Positions 25,313-34,572 are shown, counted from the first letter of the stretch. The stretch: 64,000 bases of DNA from an uncultured Pseudoclavibacter sp. (GCA_946221025.1 CAMIMS010000004.1:1-64000); one strand, 5' to 3'. Notes: a model not told the origin generated them from the sequence alone. Translations and numbers: made by a program.

Positions 25313-25935
25313 TGGCGCACCCGCTTTCTCGCGGCGCGGTCGCTGATGCGAACCGCATCCGGTGCCCGCAGGTACAGAAGCTCATCCGCCGCCTGCGGTT
25401 CTCCCGCGGCCTCGCGAGCAAGGGCCGCGAGCGCGAGGTGCGCGGCGCTCACGCGCTCGGCGTCAACGCGCACGTGACCCTCGGGAAGGGTGAGCTCGCT
25501 CGGGTCGGCGAGCGCGGGGCCCTTGACCGCGGCGATGCGGCCCGGCGCGTATGTGCTCACTGCCACCTGGCGACGGCGCGCGTCAGTGACGACCGCGATC
25601 GGGTGTTCGGCGTCTGGGTTCGCCGCTCGCCACACGTGCGCAATCGCGTCGTGGCTGGGAATGGGCGTGCAGTCGATGCCGCGGGCGAAGGCGAAACTGC
25701 GCGCCGCAGCGACGCCCACGCGAAGGCCGGTGAACGGGCCCGGCCCCATCCCGCTCACGACGCGCGTGATGTCGCGGGCGATGATGCCGGCGTCGGCCAG
25801 GCACTGTTCGATGCCGATGCCGACGGCTTCGGCGTGGTGGCGCGCATCGTTCCGCGCGTATTCGGCGCGAATCACACCGTTTTGCTGCACGACCGCCACC
25901 GCGCATCCGATGGAGGTATCGATGGCCAGCAGCAT
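25309..25935 (-). CDS. tsaB: t6A synthase subunit TsaB
   Basis: 208 residues from ATG 25935 (MLLAIDTSIGCAVAVV), the usual opening of the family; 14 codons further upstream would be basic and not conserved. DARHHAEAVGIGIEQCL and VVSGMGPGPFTGLRVGVAAARSFA are diagnostic ASKHA-fold motifs. TsaB is the scaffold that binds TsaD and TsaE. Ten bases after the tsaE stop and overlapping rimI-tsaD by four bases. Confidence 0.94.
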   Translation of the reverse strand: MLLAIDTSIGCAVAVVQQNGVIRAEYARNDARHHAEAVGIGIEQCLADAGIIARDITRVVSGMGPGPFTGLRVGVAAARSFAFARGIDCTPIPSHDAIAHVWRAANPDAEHPIAVVTDARRRQVAVSTYAPGRIAAVKGPALADPSELTLPEGHVRVDAERVSAAHLALAALAREAAGEPQAADELLYLRAPDAVRISDRAARKRVRQ

Positions 25936-25945
25936 GCGGGCGAGT

Positions 25946-26467
25946 CTACGCTCGCGCCTCCCCGATGCGGTCGGCAAGGCTCCGCAGGCGCTCGACGCCG
26001 GCCTGCTCGTGCCAGGCGGGGCCGGTGGCGCGCACGGTCGCGTGGCGCTCGTCGCCGGCGGCCCGTTCCCGCTCGAGCACCACTTCGAGCCACGAGTCGG
26101 CGATGGCGCTCACCGCATCCGCCCCCCACTCGATCACGGTGACGCTCGCGGCGAGGTCAAGGTCGAGGTCGTCGAGTTCGAGGGGATCTGCGAGCCGGTA
26201 TGCATCGACGTGGATGAGGTTCGGGCCGTCGCCGAGGTTCGGATGCGTTCTCGCGATCACGAAGGTCGGGCTCTGCACGGGCCCGCGCACGCCGAGCGCC
26301 TCACCGAGTCCGCGCGTGAGCGTCGTTTTTCCGGCTCCGAGGGGGCCTGTGAGCACGAGCACATCGCCGGCGTCGAGCACCTCGCCGAGCGCGCGACCGA
26401 GCGCTTCGGTCTCATCGGCGGATGCGAGCGGGCGTTCGATCACGAGCGTCGCATCGTCACTCGTCAT
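25946..26467 (-). CDS. tsaE: t6A synthase ATPase subunit TsaE
   Basis: 173 residues from ATG 26467, four bases inside the end of alr (ATGA). The P-loop LTGPLGAGKTTLTRGL, the SPTFVI segment, HVDAYRL and VIEWGADA are family signatures. TsaE hydrolyses ATP to reset the TsaBD complex. The longer frame to 26593 overlaps alr and is rejected. Confidence 0.94.
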   Translation of the reverse strand: MTSDDATLVIERPLASADETEALGRALGEVLDAGDVLVLTGPLGAGKTTLTRGLGEALGVRGPVQSPTFVIARTHPNLGDGPNLIHVDAYRLADPLELDDLDLDLAASVTVIEWGADAVSAIADSWLEVVLERERAAGDERHATVRATGPAWHEQAGVERLRSLADRIGEARA

Positions 26468-28329
26468 GCTCGAGGCTCCTCGCTGTCGTTGGACGTCGAC
26501 GGTCGCAGGACATCCGATGCCGCGATGCGGTGCACGCGCGGTCCGATCGTCGAGGTTGCCACGAGCGCCTCGGTGCCGCACCACATCGCCCATTCGGCGA
26601 GGCTCGACGCCGCGGGGTCGGCGGCGCTTCCACCGGCGAACGCGACCGCCCGGTCCCCCACCTGGAACGCGCCCGGCGCATCGCCGAGGTCAAGCACCAC
26701 CTGATCCATAGCGACCCGGCCGACGATCGGCACGCGTGAGCCGCGGATGCAGAGCGACGCTCGACCCGCTGCCCGCCGCGGAATCGCGTCGGCGTAGCCG
26801 AGCGGCACGAGCCCGAGCTCGGTCGGCCGCTCAGCGATCCAGTCGTAGCCGTAGGAGACGCCCTGGCCCGCATCTACCCGCTTGATCGCGATGAGCTCCG
26901 ATTCGAGCTGCATGAGCGGGCCCTGATTGTCACGCACGTGAGCATCCCCGTAGATCGCCCGGGTGGTGCCGTCGGCGTCGGGGTCGATGATCGGGTCGGC
27001 GCCGAGTGCGCGCACGGCATCGGCGTCCCACGCGCGTCGAACCAGCGGCTTCGCGCCCGATTTGGCAATGAGCGGCAGCAGCAGCGCGAGGCCGTGCCCG
27101 TACGCATCCGCCGTGACGTCCACCGGTCCACGGGTTTTGGCGAGGCGTGCGGCCGCGAGCGCGAGGTCGATGCGCGCGATCCGGCGCGGCGAGGACCCCG
27201 CGCGACCGGTGTTCGGCACGGCCTGGGATGCGGATGCGGGAAGCAGGCGCGCAGACAGACGCGTCGTGATCTCGTAGCCGATAGTGCCGCTCGCGAGCGC
27301 CCAGCGATCGGCCGTCGCCTCGGCACGGTCGGGGTCGATGAGCGTGACCCGCGTCGACGATCTCGGTAACGGCACGGCAGCATCGACCGGATCAAGTCGC
27401 GTGCGAAGCGCTTCGGTCGAACGCACACGCCACAGTTGACCGCGGCTGTCAACCACGATCGGGTGTTCGGATGCGTGGTGCAGCTCAGCCGAGTCGCGAA
27501 GCGGCGCCAGCCCATCCGCCTCGCCGACCGGCGCGAATGCGCCTCGCGCATCCCATTCGACAGGCGCGGTCAGCCGCAGCGCCCCCCGCACGTTCACGCC
27601 CACCGGTTCGTTCGGGGCGAAGGGCGTGATGCCATACATGGCGACGCCCACGCGCGCGAGTTCGCCAACCGGGGGCATCGCGAGGGAACCGGCGGATGCG
27701 GTGAGGTGGCGTTCGCGAATCGCGAGGCCGGCTTCGGCCGCGAGGGCGGAGGCGCGCTGAAACGCTTCAGCCTGTGCCGCATCGTCTGCGGCACTCGCTC
27801 CCGCCAGGTGGCTCATGAGCCCGATGCAGTGAATCGCGCCCGCCGCTTCAGCTTCGGCCGCCGCGCGAAAAAGCTGCGGCCAATCGCGCTCGTGCGCGCC
27901 CTCGCGGCCAAGCCCCGTGTCGACGACGAGGTGCGCGGTCAGCGGTGAGGCGATCAGGCCGGCTTCTTGAATTTGATGGATCTGCGCTGTGTTCGCGAGT
28001 CCGACCTCGATGTCGTGCTCCGCGGCGATGCCCCAATCCGCATCCGGCCCGTGCATCCAGGTGAGGATGCGAGCAGTGACCCCGGCGTCGCGAAGCGCGA
28101 GCGCCTCGGCGAGGTCAACGACGCCGAGCCCGGCCGCTCCCCCATCGAGCGCGGCCCGAGCTGCGGTGAGTGCGCCGTGACCGTATCCGTTCGCTTTGAC
28201 GACCGCGACAACCGGGCGTCCGATCCGCTCCCGCAAGACCGCGAGGTTCGCGGTGATCGCTGCCCCATCCGTTTCGATTCGCGGTGCCGCCGCGGAATGC
28301 CCCACGGCTGCGTCCTGCTGACCGGTCAC
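26464..28329 (-). CDS. alr: Alanine racemase, chimeric double-length form
   Basis: 621 residues against about 370 for normal Alr. Residues 1-257 are a PLP barrel with VVKANGYGHG (PLP Lys45) and MSHLAGA. Residues 258-362 look like a decayed C-terminal domain, ending WALASGTIGYEITTRLSARL. Residues 383-470 resemble a truncated N-terminal domain (RIARIDLALAAARL, VTADAYGHG, the PLP Lys replaced by Thr). Residues 478-601 are an intact C-terminal domain with GVSYGYDW (Tyr493) and GRVAMDQ. So one PLP site and one Tyr site remain, on different copies. Makes D-alanine for peptidoglycan. Probably a fusion of tandem paralogues; no frameshift or stop. Overlaps acpS and tsaE by ATGA. Confidence 0.88.
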   Translation of the reverse strand: MTGQQDAAVGHSAAAPRIETDGAAITANLAVLRERIGRPVVAVVKANGYGHGALTAARAALDGGAAGLGVVDLAEALALRDAGVTARILTWMHGPDADWGIAAEHDIEVGLANTAQIHQIQEAGLIASPLTAHLVVDTGLGREGAHERDWPQLFRAAAEAEAAGAIHCIGLMSHLAGASAADDAAQAEAFQRASALAAEAGLAIRERHLTASAGSLAMPPVGELARVGVAMYGITPFAPNEPVGVNVRGALRLTAPVEWDARGAFAPVGEADGLAPLRDSAELHHASEHPIVVDSRGQLWRVRSTEALRTRLDPVDAAVPLPRSSTRVTLIDPDRAEATADRWALASGTIGYEITTRLSARLLPASASQAVPNTGRAGSSPRRIARIDLALAAARLAKTRGPVDVTADAYGHGLALLLPLIAKSGAKPLVRRAWDADAVRALGADPIIDPDADGTTRAIYGDAHVRDNQGPLMQLESELIAIKRVDAGQGVSYGYDWIAERPTELGLVPLGYADAIPRRAAGRASLCIRGSRVPIVGRVAMDQVVLDLGDAPGAFQVGDRAVAFAGGSAADPAASSLAEWAMWCGTEALVATSTIGPRVHRIAASDVLRPSTSNDSEEPRA

Positions 28330-28724
28330 GCGTCCCCCTTCAAACGTTCGGCAACCACCATCGCCACCGCGACACCGCCGTCATGCGAGAGCGAAAGGTG
28401 CAGCGCCCCAATGCCGAGGCCGGCAAGGGCCGCATCCACCTGTTCCCCGCGGGCGAATGTGGGCGCGCCCGCATTCGTACGGGTCACGGCGAGATCTCGA
28501 AGGGTCAAACCGGTCGGGATGCCACGTGCCCGGCCCACTGCCGCTCCCACGGCTTTCCGAAGCGCTTCCCGCGCGCCCCAGCGAGCGGCGAGCGAGCGGG
28601 GCGGAAGGTCGCGCTCCTCATCCGAGAACACGCGCGCCGCGAACGCCGGTGTGCGCTCGAGCACCCGCTCGAAGCGGGCAATGTCGACCACGTCGACGCC
28701 GATGCCCGCGATGCCCGGGGTCAC
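28326..28724 (-). CDS. acpS: Holo-[acyl-carrier-protein] synthase
   Basis: 132 residues. Transfers 4'-phosphopantetheine from CoA to the acyl carrier protein serine. The Mg2+ site GIGVDVVDIARF and the second motif RWGAREALRKAVG (family form RWAAKEA) are present; the C-terminal LSLSHDGGVAVAMVV closes the fold. Translationally coupled at both ends (ATGA with glmS upstream and alr downstream). Coupling to cell wall genes here is a conserved actinobacterial arrangement. Confidence 0.94.
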   Translation of the reverse strand: MTPGIAGIGVDVVDIARFERVLERTPAFAARVFSDEERDLPPRSLAARWGAREALRKAVGAAVGRARGIPTGLTLRDLAVTRTNAGAPTFARGEQVDAALAGLGIGALHLSLSHDGGVAVAMVVAERLKGDA

Positions 28725-30616
28725 TCGACCGTGACCGACTTCGCGAGGTTTCGGGGTCGGTCAACGTCAAGGCCCTTCGCCTCCGACAGGCCCATCGCGA
28801 ACATCTGCAGCGGCACCACCGCGAGCAACGGCTCGAAGTAGGCGTTCGTCGGCGGCAGGCCGATCACCTCATCCGCGAAGGGCAGCACCGCCGCGTCGCC
28901 CTGCTCGCAAATCGCGATGACGCGAGCGCCGCGAGCGCGGATCTCCTGAATGTTCGAGATGACCTTCGGGTGCAGCGTGTCATCGTGACGGGGGCTCGGC
29001 ACCACCACGAACACCGGCTGCCCGGGCTCGATGAGCGCGATCGGGCCGTGCTTCAGCTCACCGGCTGCGAAGCCCTCGGCGTGAATGTAGGCGAGCTCCT
29101 TCAGCTTCAGCGCGCCCTCGAGGGCGATCGGGTAGCCGACGTGCCGGCCGAGGAAGAGCACCGCTCGGGTGTCCGACATCCATCCGGCCATCTGTTCGAT
29201 GCGCTCGCGCACCTCGAGCACCGTGCGCACCGCATCCGGAACCCGAACGAGCTCCGCGGCGAGCGCGCGGTGCGCCTCGTCGCCGAGGGTGCCTCGTTTT
29301 GCCCCCAGGTGCATGCCGAGCAGGTACAGGGCCGTGATCTGACCGAGGAACGCCTTGGTGGAGGCCACCGCGACCTCAGGGCCGGCGTGCGTGTAGACGA
29401 CCGCATCGGACTCGCGCGGGATGGTCGCGCCCTGCGTGTTGCAGATCGAGAGCGTGTGCGCGCCGAGTTCCTTCGCGTAGCGAACAGCCATGAGCGTGTC
29501 CATCGTCTCGCCCGATTGGCTAATCGAGACGACGAGCGTGTTCTCGTCGAGGATTGGGGCGCGGTAGCGGAACTCGTGCGCGAGCTCGACCGTGACCGGC
29601 ACCCGGGCCCAGGCTTCAATGCCGTACGCGCCCACCATGCCCGCATACGAGGCGGTACCGCAGGCGACGATGATGATGCGCGAGATCTTCTGCGGGTCGA
29701 TCGCCTCGTTCAGTTCGGGCATATTCACCAGGCCATCGCGGATGCGACCGCGAATCGTGTTCTCGACCGCGATCGGGTTCTCGTCGATCTCCTTGGCCAT
29801 GAAGCTCGGCCAGCCGCCCTTTTCGCTCGCGGCCGCATCCCACGACACGTCGAACTTCATCGCGTCGAGCTCATCCGCCGGGATCTCGCTGCCCGCGAAA
29901 TCGGTCACCCGCACCCCGTCGGCGCGCACCGCCACGATCTGACCCTGGCCGATCGCCATCGCGTGTCGGGTGTGCTCGACAAAGGCAGCCACATCCGAGC
30001 CGAGGAACATCTCGTCCTCGCCGAGGCCGACAACCAGCGGCGAGTTCAGTCGCGCGCCCACGACGAGCCCCGGCTCGTCCTGGTGGATGGCCAGGAGCGT
30101 GAACGCGCCCTCGAGGCGGTCGACAACGCTCTTGAATGCCGCTTCGAGCGAGCCCGTGCGCTGACGCTCAAGGCCGATCAGGTGCGCGGCAATCTCGGTG
30201 TCGGTCTCAGAGGTGAGCTCGACACCGGCGGCGAGCACCTCCTCGCGAAGCTCAGCGAAGTTCTCAATGATGCCGTTGTGAATGACGGCGAGCTTGCCGC
30301 CATCGGACAGCTGCGGGTGCGCGTTCTCATCGGTCGGCCCACCGTGGGTTGCCCAGCGGGTGTGACCGATGCCGGTGTGACCGTCGGCGATGGGGTGACG
30401 CTTCAGCTCCCCGAGGAGTTCCTCGAGCTTGCCGGCCTTCTTGGCCGACTGGAGCGTGCCCGATTCGGCCGCGCCCTGGCCGGCGTCGGATGCGTTCGCA
30501 TCCGCGATCACGGCAATGCCAGACGAGTCGTATCCGCGGTACTCAAGCCGCTGCAGACCACCAAGCAGAACGTCCCGACTCGAGCCCGGGCCGACGTATC
30601 CGACGATTCCACACAT
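28721..30616 (-). CDS. glmS: Glutamine--fructose-6-phosphate aminotransferase (isomerising)
   Basis: 631 residues. Makes glucosamine-6-phosphate, first step to UDP-GlcNAc. The start at ATG 30616 (MCGIVGYVGPGSSRDVL) puts the nucleophile Cys at residue 2 as required after Met removal; the 243 codons further upstream run antisense to coaA and are rejected. Two SIS domains follow (VSISQSGETMDTLMAVRY; VLFLGRHVGYPIALEGALK), and the family end DVDRPRNLAKSVTVE is present. First gene of the run glmS-acpS-alr-tsaE-tsaB-rimI/tsaD; all junctions but one overlap. Confidence 0.96.
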   Translation of the reverse strand: MCGIVGYVGPGSSRDVLLGGLQRLEYRGYDSSGIAVIADANASDAGQGAAESGTLQSAKKAGKLEELLGELKRHPIADGHTGIGHTRWATHGGPTDENAHPQLSDGGKLAVIHNGIIENFAELREEVLAAGVELTSETDTEIAAHLIGLERQRTGSLEAAFKSVVDRLEGAFTLLAIHQDEPGLVVGARLNSPLVVGLGEDEMFLGSDVAAFVEHTRHAMAIGQGQIVAVRADGVRVTDFAGSEIPADELDAMKFDVSWDAAASEKGGWPSFMAKEIDENPIAVENTIRGRIRDGLVNMPELNEAIDPQKISRIIIVACGTASYAGMVGAYGIEAWARVPVTVELAHEFRYRAPILDENTLVVSISQSGETMDTLMAVRYAKELGAHTLSICNTQGATIPRESDAVVYTHAGPEVAVASTKAFLGQITALYLLGMHLGAKRGTLGDEAHRALAAELVRVPDAVRTVLEVRERIEQMAGWMSDTRAVLFLGRHVGYPIALEGALKLKELAYIHAEGFAAGELKHGPIALIEPGQPVFVVVPSPRHDDTLHPKVISNIQEIRARGARVIAICEQGDAAVLPFADEVIGLPPTNAYFEPLLAVVPLQMFAMGLSEAKGLDVDRPRNLAKSVTVE

Positions 30617-30697
30617 GCGCGACATCATAGGAGTGGGCGCGGGCACAGGTTGCGACCTGAAAACGGCGCGGCATGCAGATGCGTAGTCTGGTGGCCC

Positions 30698-31654
30698 GTG
30701 ACGCATGATTCGCACTCCGAGCACGATCGTCGCTGGTCGACCCCGTTCGAAGAGATCGAGCGGGCCGAATGGGCAGCGCTCGCCCCATCCACCCCGCTCG
30801 AACTGGGTGAGGCCGATCTCGAACGGCTGCGTTCGGCGGGCGACCCGATCGACCTGAACGAAGTGCGCGACGTGTACGGGCCACTGACGCACATGCTCAA
30901 CATGCACGTCGAGAACGCGCGCACGCTTCACCGCGACACGAGCCGGTTCTTTGGCAACGACACCGAACCGACCCCCTTCATCATCGGGATCGCGGGGTCG
31001 GTCGCCGTCGGAAAATCGACGACCGCGAGGCTCATTCGTGAGCTCATGAGCCGATTCCCGAGCACGCCGCGGGTCGACCTCGTGCCAACGGATGGGTTTC
31101 TGCTGCCGAACGCGGAGCTTGAACGACGCGGACTCATGCTCCGCAAAGGCTTTCCCGAGTCGTACGACCGGCGAGCGCTGCTGCGCTTTCTCACCGAGAT
31201 CAAGTCGGGTTCCCCCGAGGTGCGAGCCCCCTTCTACTCGCACAAGGTGTACGACATCGTTCCAGATGCGGATGTGGTCGTGCGCCGCCCGGATGTGCTC
31301 ATTCTCGAGGGCCTGAACGTGCTGCAACCGCCGGCGGAGGGGCACTCGCTCGCGGTCAGCGACATGTTCGACTTCTCAATCTACGTGGATGCGCGGGATT
31401 CAGATATCGAATCCTGGTATCTGAACCGCTTCCTCTCGTTTCAAAAGAGCGCGCACACCGATCCGAACTCGTTCTACTACCAGTTCGCGAACCTCACGCA
31501 CGAGCAGGCGGTGCAGTTCGCCTCGCAGGTGTGGCGAGACACGAACTGGACGAACCTCGTGGAGAACATTAAGCCCACGCGGCCGCGGGCACGGCTCATC
31601 TTGCGTAAGGGCTCGGATCACTCGATTTCGAAGGTGCTGTTGCGCAAGATTTGA
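30698..31654 (+). CDS. coaA: Type I pantothenate kinase
   Basis: 318 residues from GTG 30698 (VTHDSHSEHDRRWSTPFEEI). Phosphorylates pantothenate, first committed step of CoA synthesis. The P-loop IIGIAGSVAVGKSTTARL, the DGFLLPNAELERRGLMLRKG region and FYSHKVYDIVPDA are family hallmarks; the end SDHSISKVLLRKI is complete. Divergent from glmS across 81 bases, which must hold both promoters. The giant open frame that begins at 28457 is an antisense shadow joined to this gene. Confidence 0.95.
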   Translation: MTHDSHSEHDRRWSTPFEEIERAEWAALAPSTPLELGEADLERLRSAGDPIDLNEVRDVYGPLTHMLNMHVENARTLHRDTSRFFGNDTEPTPFIIGIAGSVAVGKSTTARLIRELMSRFPSTPRVDLVPTDGFLLPNAELERRGLMLRKGFPESYDRRALLRFLTEIKSGSPEVRAPFYSHKVYDIVPDADVVVRRPDVLILEGLNVLQPPAEGHSLAVSDMFDFSIYVDARDSDIESWYLNRFLSFQKSAHTDPNSFYYQFANLTHEQAVQFASQVWRDTNWTNLVENIKPTRPRARLILRKGSDHSISKVLLRKI

Positions 31655-31665
31655 GGCGCGGGGCG

Positions 31666-31694
31666 GGCGGCGTGACCATTCGCTCGACGCCGCC
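31666..31694. terminator. Possible bidirectional terminator hairpin between coaA and glmM
   Basis: 8-bp arms ggcggcgt (31666-31673) and acgccgcc (31687-31694), 12 bases beyond the coaA stop, no T-run. GC-rich hairpins of this kind are common between convergent genes in these genomes, so this is only suggestive. Confidence 0.35.
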
Positions 31695-31776
31695 TGTCGG
31701 CACGCCCTCGCGTGCACGAGCATCACGCGGATGCTCTGCGTTCGCGCTGTCGCAGAGGTCGCTTACGCGAGGTCGC

Positions 31777-33168
31777 CTACGCCGGGTCGAGCGCGAGGCG
31801 CTCGCGAACCACATTCGCGAGTTCGTCGGCCTTCGCGCGGGCCGTCTCATGATCGGCAGCTTCGACCATGACGCGCACGACCGGCTCGGTGCCGGATGGG
31901 CGAAGTAGCACCCGCCCGGTGTCGCCGAGCTCGGCCTCGACTCGCTTGATCGCCTCGGCGACGCCCGGCTCATCTGTGCATCCCTCACGGCGAACGTCGC
32001 GAACGTTGATGAGCACCTGCGGGTAGACGCGCATGACGTCGGCGAGTTCTCGCAGGCTCTTGCCCTGCGCCACCATTTCGGCCGCGATGTGCAGTCCGGT
32101 GAGAATGCCGTCACCGGTGGTGGCGTGCTCCGACATGATCACGTGTCCGGATTGCTCGCCGCCGAGCGCGAGGTTTCGCGCCCCGAGCGCCTCGAGCACG
32201 TATCGGTCGCCGACTTTCGTCTCGACCACGTCAATGCCCGCCTCGCGCATCGCGAGCCGCAGGCCCAGGTTCGACATGACGGTGACCACGAGCGTGTTGT
32301 CGGTGAGCTTCTGTCGCTTGTGCATCGCGAGCGCCAGAATCACCATGATCTGGTCGCCGGTGATCGGGCGCCCTTCCGCGTCAACGGCGAGGCAGCGATC
32401 GGCGTCGCCGTCGTGCGCGATGCCGGCGTCCGCGCCGAGCTGCACCACGGTTTCTGACAGGCGCTCGAGGTGGGTTGAACCAACGCCGTCGTTGATGTTC
32501 ATCCCATCCGGGTCATCACCGATGACCGTGACCTTCGCGCCCGCGAGCGCGAATGCCTCCGGCGAGACGCCGGCCGCCGCGCCATTGGCGCAGTCGAGCA
32601 CGAGGCGAAGCCCCTCCAGGGGCCTGCGCAGGGGAAGAATGTTCTCGTCGTCCTCTTTATCGAGGGTCGACATGAGGTGCAGGATGTAGCGGTCTTCCGC
32701 ATCCGCAAACCGGTCGATGCGGCCGACGTTCTCGCCGGTGGGCGCAAGGAACGCCTTCTGCTCGAGCACCTGCTGGATCTCGTCTTCGAGCGCATCCGGA
32801 AGCTTCGTGCCGCCGCTGGCGAAGAATTTGATGCCGTTGTCGGGGGCGGGATTGTGGGATGCGGAGATCATCACCCCGAAGTCCGCGCCGATATCGGCGG
32901 TGAGAAACGCCGCCGCGGGGGTGGGCAGCACGCCCGCGTCGAGCACGTCGACACCTCCGGCCGCAAGCCCCGCCGCGACGGCGGCACCGATGAAGTCACC
33001 GGAGATGCGCGGGTCCCTCGCGAGCACCGCTCGGGGTCGACGACCCTCTTCGCGTGCGTCACGGGAAAGCACGACGGCGGCGGCCTGCGCCAAACCGAGG
33101 GCGAGGTCAACGGTCAGGTCAACGTTCGCGAGCCCGCGAACGCCGTCCGTTCCAAAAAGGCGGCCCAT
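31777..33168 (-). CDS. glmM: Phosphoglucosamine mutase
   Basis: 463 residues from ATG 33168 (MGRLFGTDGVRGLAN), with AGGAG upstream; 10 extra codons before it are rejected. Interconverts glucosamine-6-phosphate and glucosamine-1-phosphate, next after GlmS. The phosphoserine loop MISASHNPAPDNGIK, the metal loop DGDADRCLAVD, the sugar loop GGEQSGHVI and the phosphate loop LRPSGTEPVVRVMVEA are all present. Downstream of rplM-rpsI on the same strand, a typical actinobacterial order. Confidence 0.96.
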   Translation of the reverse strand: MGRLFGTDGVRGLANVDLTVDLALGLAQAAAVVLSRDAREEGRRPRAVLARDPRISGDFIGAAVAAGLAAGGVDVLDAGVLPTPAAAFLTADIGADFGVMISASHNPAPDNGIKFFASGGTKLPDALEDEIQQVLEQKAFLAPTGENVGRIDRFADAEDRYILHLMSTLDKEDDENILPLRRPLEGLRLVLDCANGAAAGVSPEAFALAGAKVTVIGDDPDGMNINDGVGSTHLERLSETVVQLGADAGIAHDGDADRCLAVDAEGRPITGDQIMVILALAMHKRQKLTDNTLVVTVMSNLGLRLAMREAGIDVVETKVGDRYVLEALGARNLALGGEQSGHVIMSEHATTGDGILTGLHIAAEMVAQGKSLRELADVMRVYPQVLINVRDVRREGCTDEPGVAEAIKRVEAELGDTGRVLLRPSGTEPVVRVMVEAADHETARAKADELANVVRERLALDPA

Positions 33169-33234
33169 ATAGCTCCTGATGCGGGTGGCGATTGCCACCG
33201 ATGAGTACTCGAATCGTAGCGACCTTCACGCAGA

Positions 33235-33295
33235 TCGCCCCGTTCACCGTCGCGTGCCCGCGCGGAAGCGGGTCGGCGCGAGATGAACGGGGCGA
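33235..33295 (-). terminator. Possible terminator/processing hairpin between rpsI and glmM
   Basis: 12-bp perfect arms, 33235-33246 and 33284-33295, enclosing a smaller cccgc/gcggg hairpin. It lies 15 bases beyond the rpsI stop. No T-run on the leftward side, so it may attenuate rather than end transcription into glmM. Confidence 0.5.
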
Positions 33296-33309
33296 CTGGG
33301 AAAGCGGGT

Positions 33310-33804
33310 TTAGCGCTTCGAGTACTGCGGCGCCTTGCGGGCCTTCTTGAGTCCAGCCTTCTTGCGCTCCTTGACGCGAGCGTCGCGCGAGAGGAAGCCG
33401 GCCTTCTTCAGCTCGGGGCGGTTGTGCTCGCGGTCAATCTCGTTGAGGGCGCGGGCGATGCCAAGGCGCAGCGCACCTGCCTGACCCGAGGGGCCGCCGC
33501 CGACGATGTTCGCGACGACGTCGTAGCTGCCTTCGAGACCCAGGAGCGTCAGCGGGTCCTTGATGAGCTGCTGGTGCAGCTTGTTCGGGAAGTACTCGGC
33601 GAGGTCGCGGCCGTTGACCGTCATGTTGCCGGTACCGGGGATGAGGCGAACGCGGGCGATGGCCTGCTTGCGGCGGCCAACGGCGCTACCCGGAACGGTC
33701 AGCGCGGGGCGCTCGCTCGGGGCAACGTTCTCCTGCATTGCGGGGGTTTCCGTCGAGTAGCTACCCAGCTGCTCGGCGGCATCGAGGTCTGCAATGTCTG
33801 CCAT
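33310..33804 (-). CDS. rpsI: 30S ribosomal protein S9 (uS9)
   Basis: 164 residues. Conserved core from GRRKQAIARVRLIPGTG to the C-terminal RDARVKERKKAGLKKARKAPQYSKR, whose last Arg reaches the P-site tRNA. The first 40 residues are an extra acidic/polar N-terminal extension typical of actinobacterial S9. It follows rplM by 32 bases on the same strand, the universal L13-S9 pair. Confidence 0.97.
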   Translation of the reverse strand: MADIADLDAAEQLGSYSTETPAMQENVAPSERPALTVPGSAVGRRKQAIARVRLIPGTGNMTVNGRDLAEYFPNKLHQQLIKDPLTLLGLEGSYDVVANIVGGGPSGQAGALRLGIARALNEIDREHNRPELKKAGFLSRDARVKERKKAGLKKARKAPQYSKR

Positions 33805-33836
33805 GAGATGTCCTCTTCGCTTAGCTGTGGTCGGCG

Positions 33837-34280
33837 CTACTGGGCGACCTGGTCGAACGTGTAGGGCTTGGGCTGCTGCGCCTCGTGCGGGTGCTCGGCG
33901 CCGGCGTAGACCTTGAGCTTCTTGATCTGCTCGCGGCCGAGGGAGTTCTTCGGAAGCATGCCGCGAATGGCCTTCTCGACCGCGCGGGTGGGGTGCTTCT
34001 CGAGAAGCTCGATGTAGTTCGTGGAACGCAGGCCACCCGGGTAGCCCGAGTGACGGTAGGCGCGCTTCTGCTCGAGCTTCTGGCCGGTGAGCGCGATCTT
34101 GTCGGCGTTCACGACGATGACGTAGTCGCCCATGTCCATGTGCGGCGCAAAGGTGGGCTTGTGCTTGCCGCGAAGCAGCGTCGCTGCGTGCGACGCGAGG
34201 CGGCCGAGCACGATATCCGTGGCGTCGACGACGTACCAGTCGCGCTGGGCGTCACCGGCCTTCGGGGAATAGGTGCGCAT
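33837..34280 (-). CDS. rplM: 50S ribosomal protein L13 (uL13)
   Basis: 147 residues from ATG 34280 (MRTYSPKAGDAQRDWYVVDA); 35 extra codons upstream cross the probable promoter and are rejected. GRLASHAATLLRGKHKP and the HSGYPGGLR segment are conserved. L13 is an early assembly protein of the large subunit. First gene of rplM-rpsI. Confidence 0.97.
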   Translation of the reverse strand: MRTYSPKAGDAQRDWYVVDATDIVLGRLASHAATLLRGKHKPTFAPHMDMGDYVIVVNADKIALTGQKLEQKRAYRHSGYPGGLRSTNYIELLEKHPTRAVEKAIRGMLPKNSLGREQIKKLKVYAGAEHPHEAQQPKPYTFDQVAQ

Positions 34281-34409
34281 ATCGCTATGTCTTTCGTTCG
34301 GAGTGAGTGGTCCGTGAATCCCGCTCGATCGTGCGTTTGCGATGGCCGTGAGAGTGCGACGCAAACGCGACAGTTGAGGGCTCACTTCGATGCCCTACTA
34401 CGGGCAACC

Positions 34410-34439
34410 TGTACAGCTTACGTCGCAAAATGCCGTCAA
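34410..34439 (-). promoter_or_regulatory. Possible promoter of rplM-rpsI
   Basis: Read leftward: TTGACG (34434-34439), 18 bases, TGTACA (34410-34415). The -35 element is good and the -10 is weak. It lies about 130 bases upstream of the rplM start. Just downstream is a small tgccc/gggca hairpin (34391-34406). Confidence 0.4.
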
Positions 34440-34572
34440 GGCAAGGGAGTGTCGGTGGATGGGGCCGCGGTTTAACCGCGACGCTGCCCGTTCATCCGGC
34501 TGCCAGGCCCATCCGTGAGTATTCGACCTACTTCTCTTGTGACGTCAGCATTCTTGTTTGAGGAGCACGCTC

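Noticed and set aside
28457..30697. Very long rightward open frame opposite glmS, in frame with coaA
   Set aside because: It is the antisense of glmS, with Arg/His-rich shadow composition; coaA proper starts at GTG 30698.
30617..30697. glmS ribozyme upstream of glmS
   Set aside because: Only 81 bases separate glmS and coaA and no ribozyme core is visible; this RNA is typical of Firmicutes.
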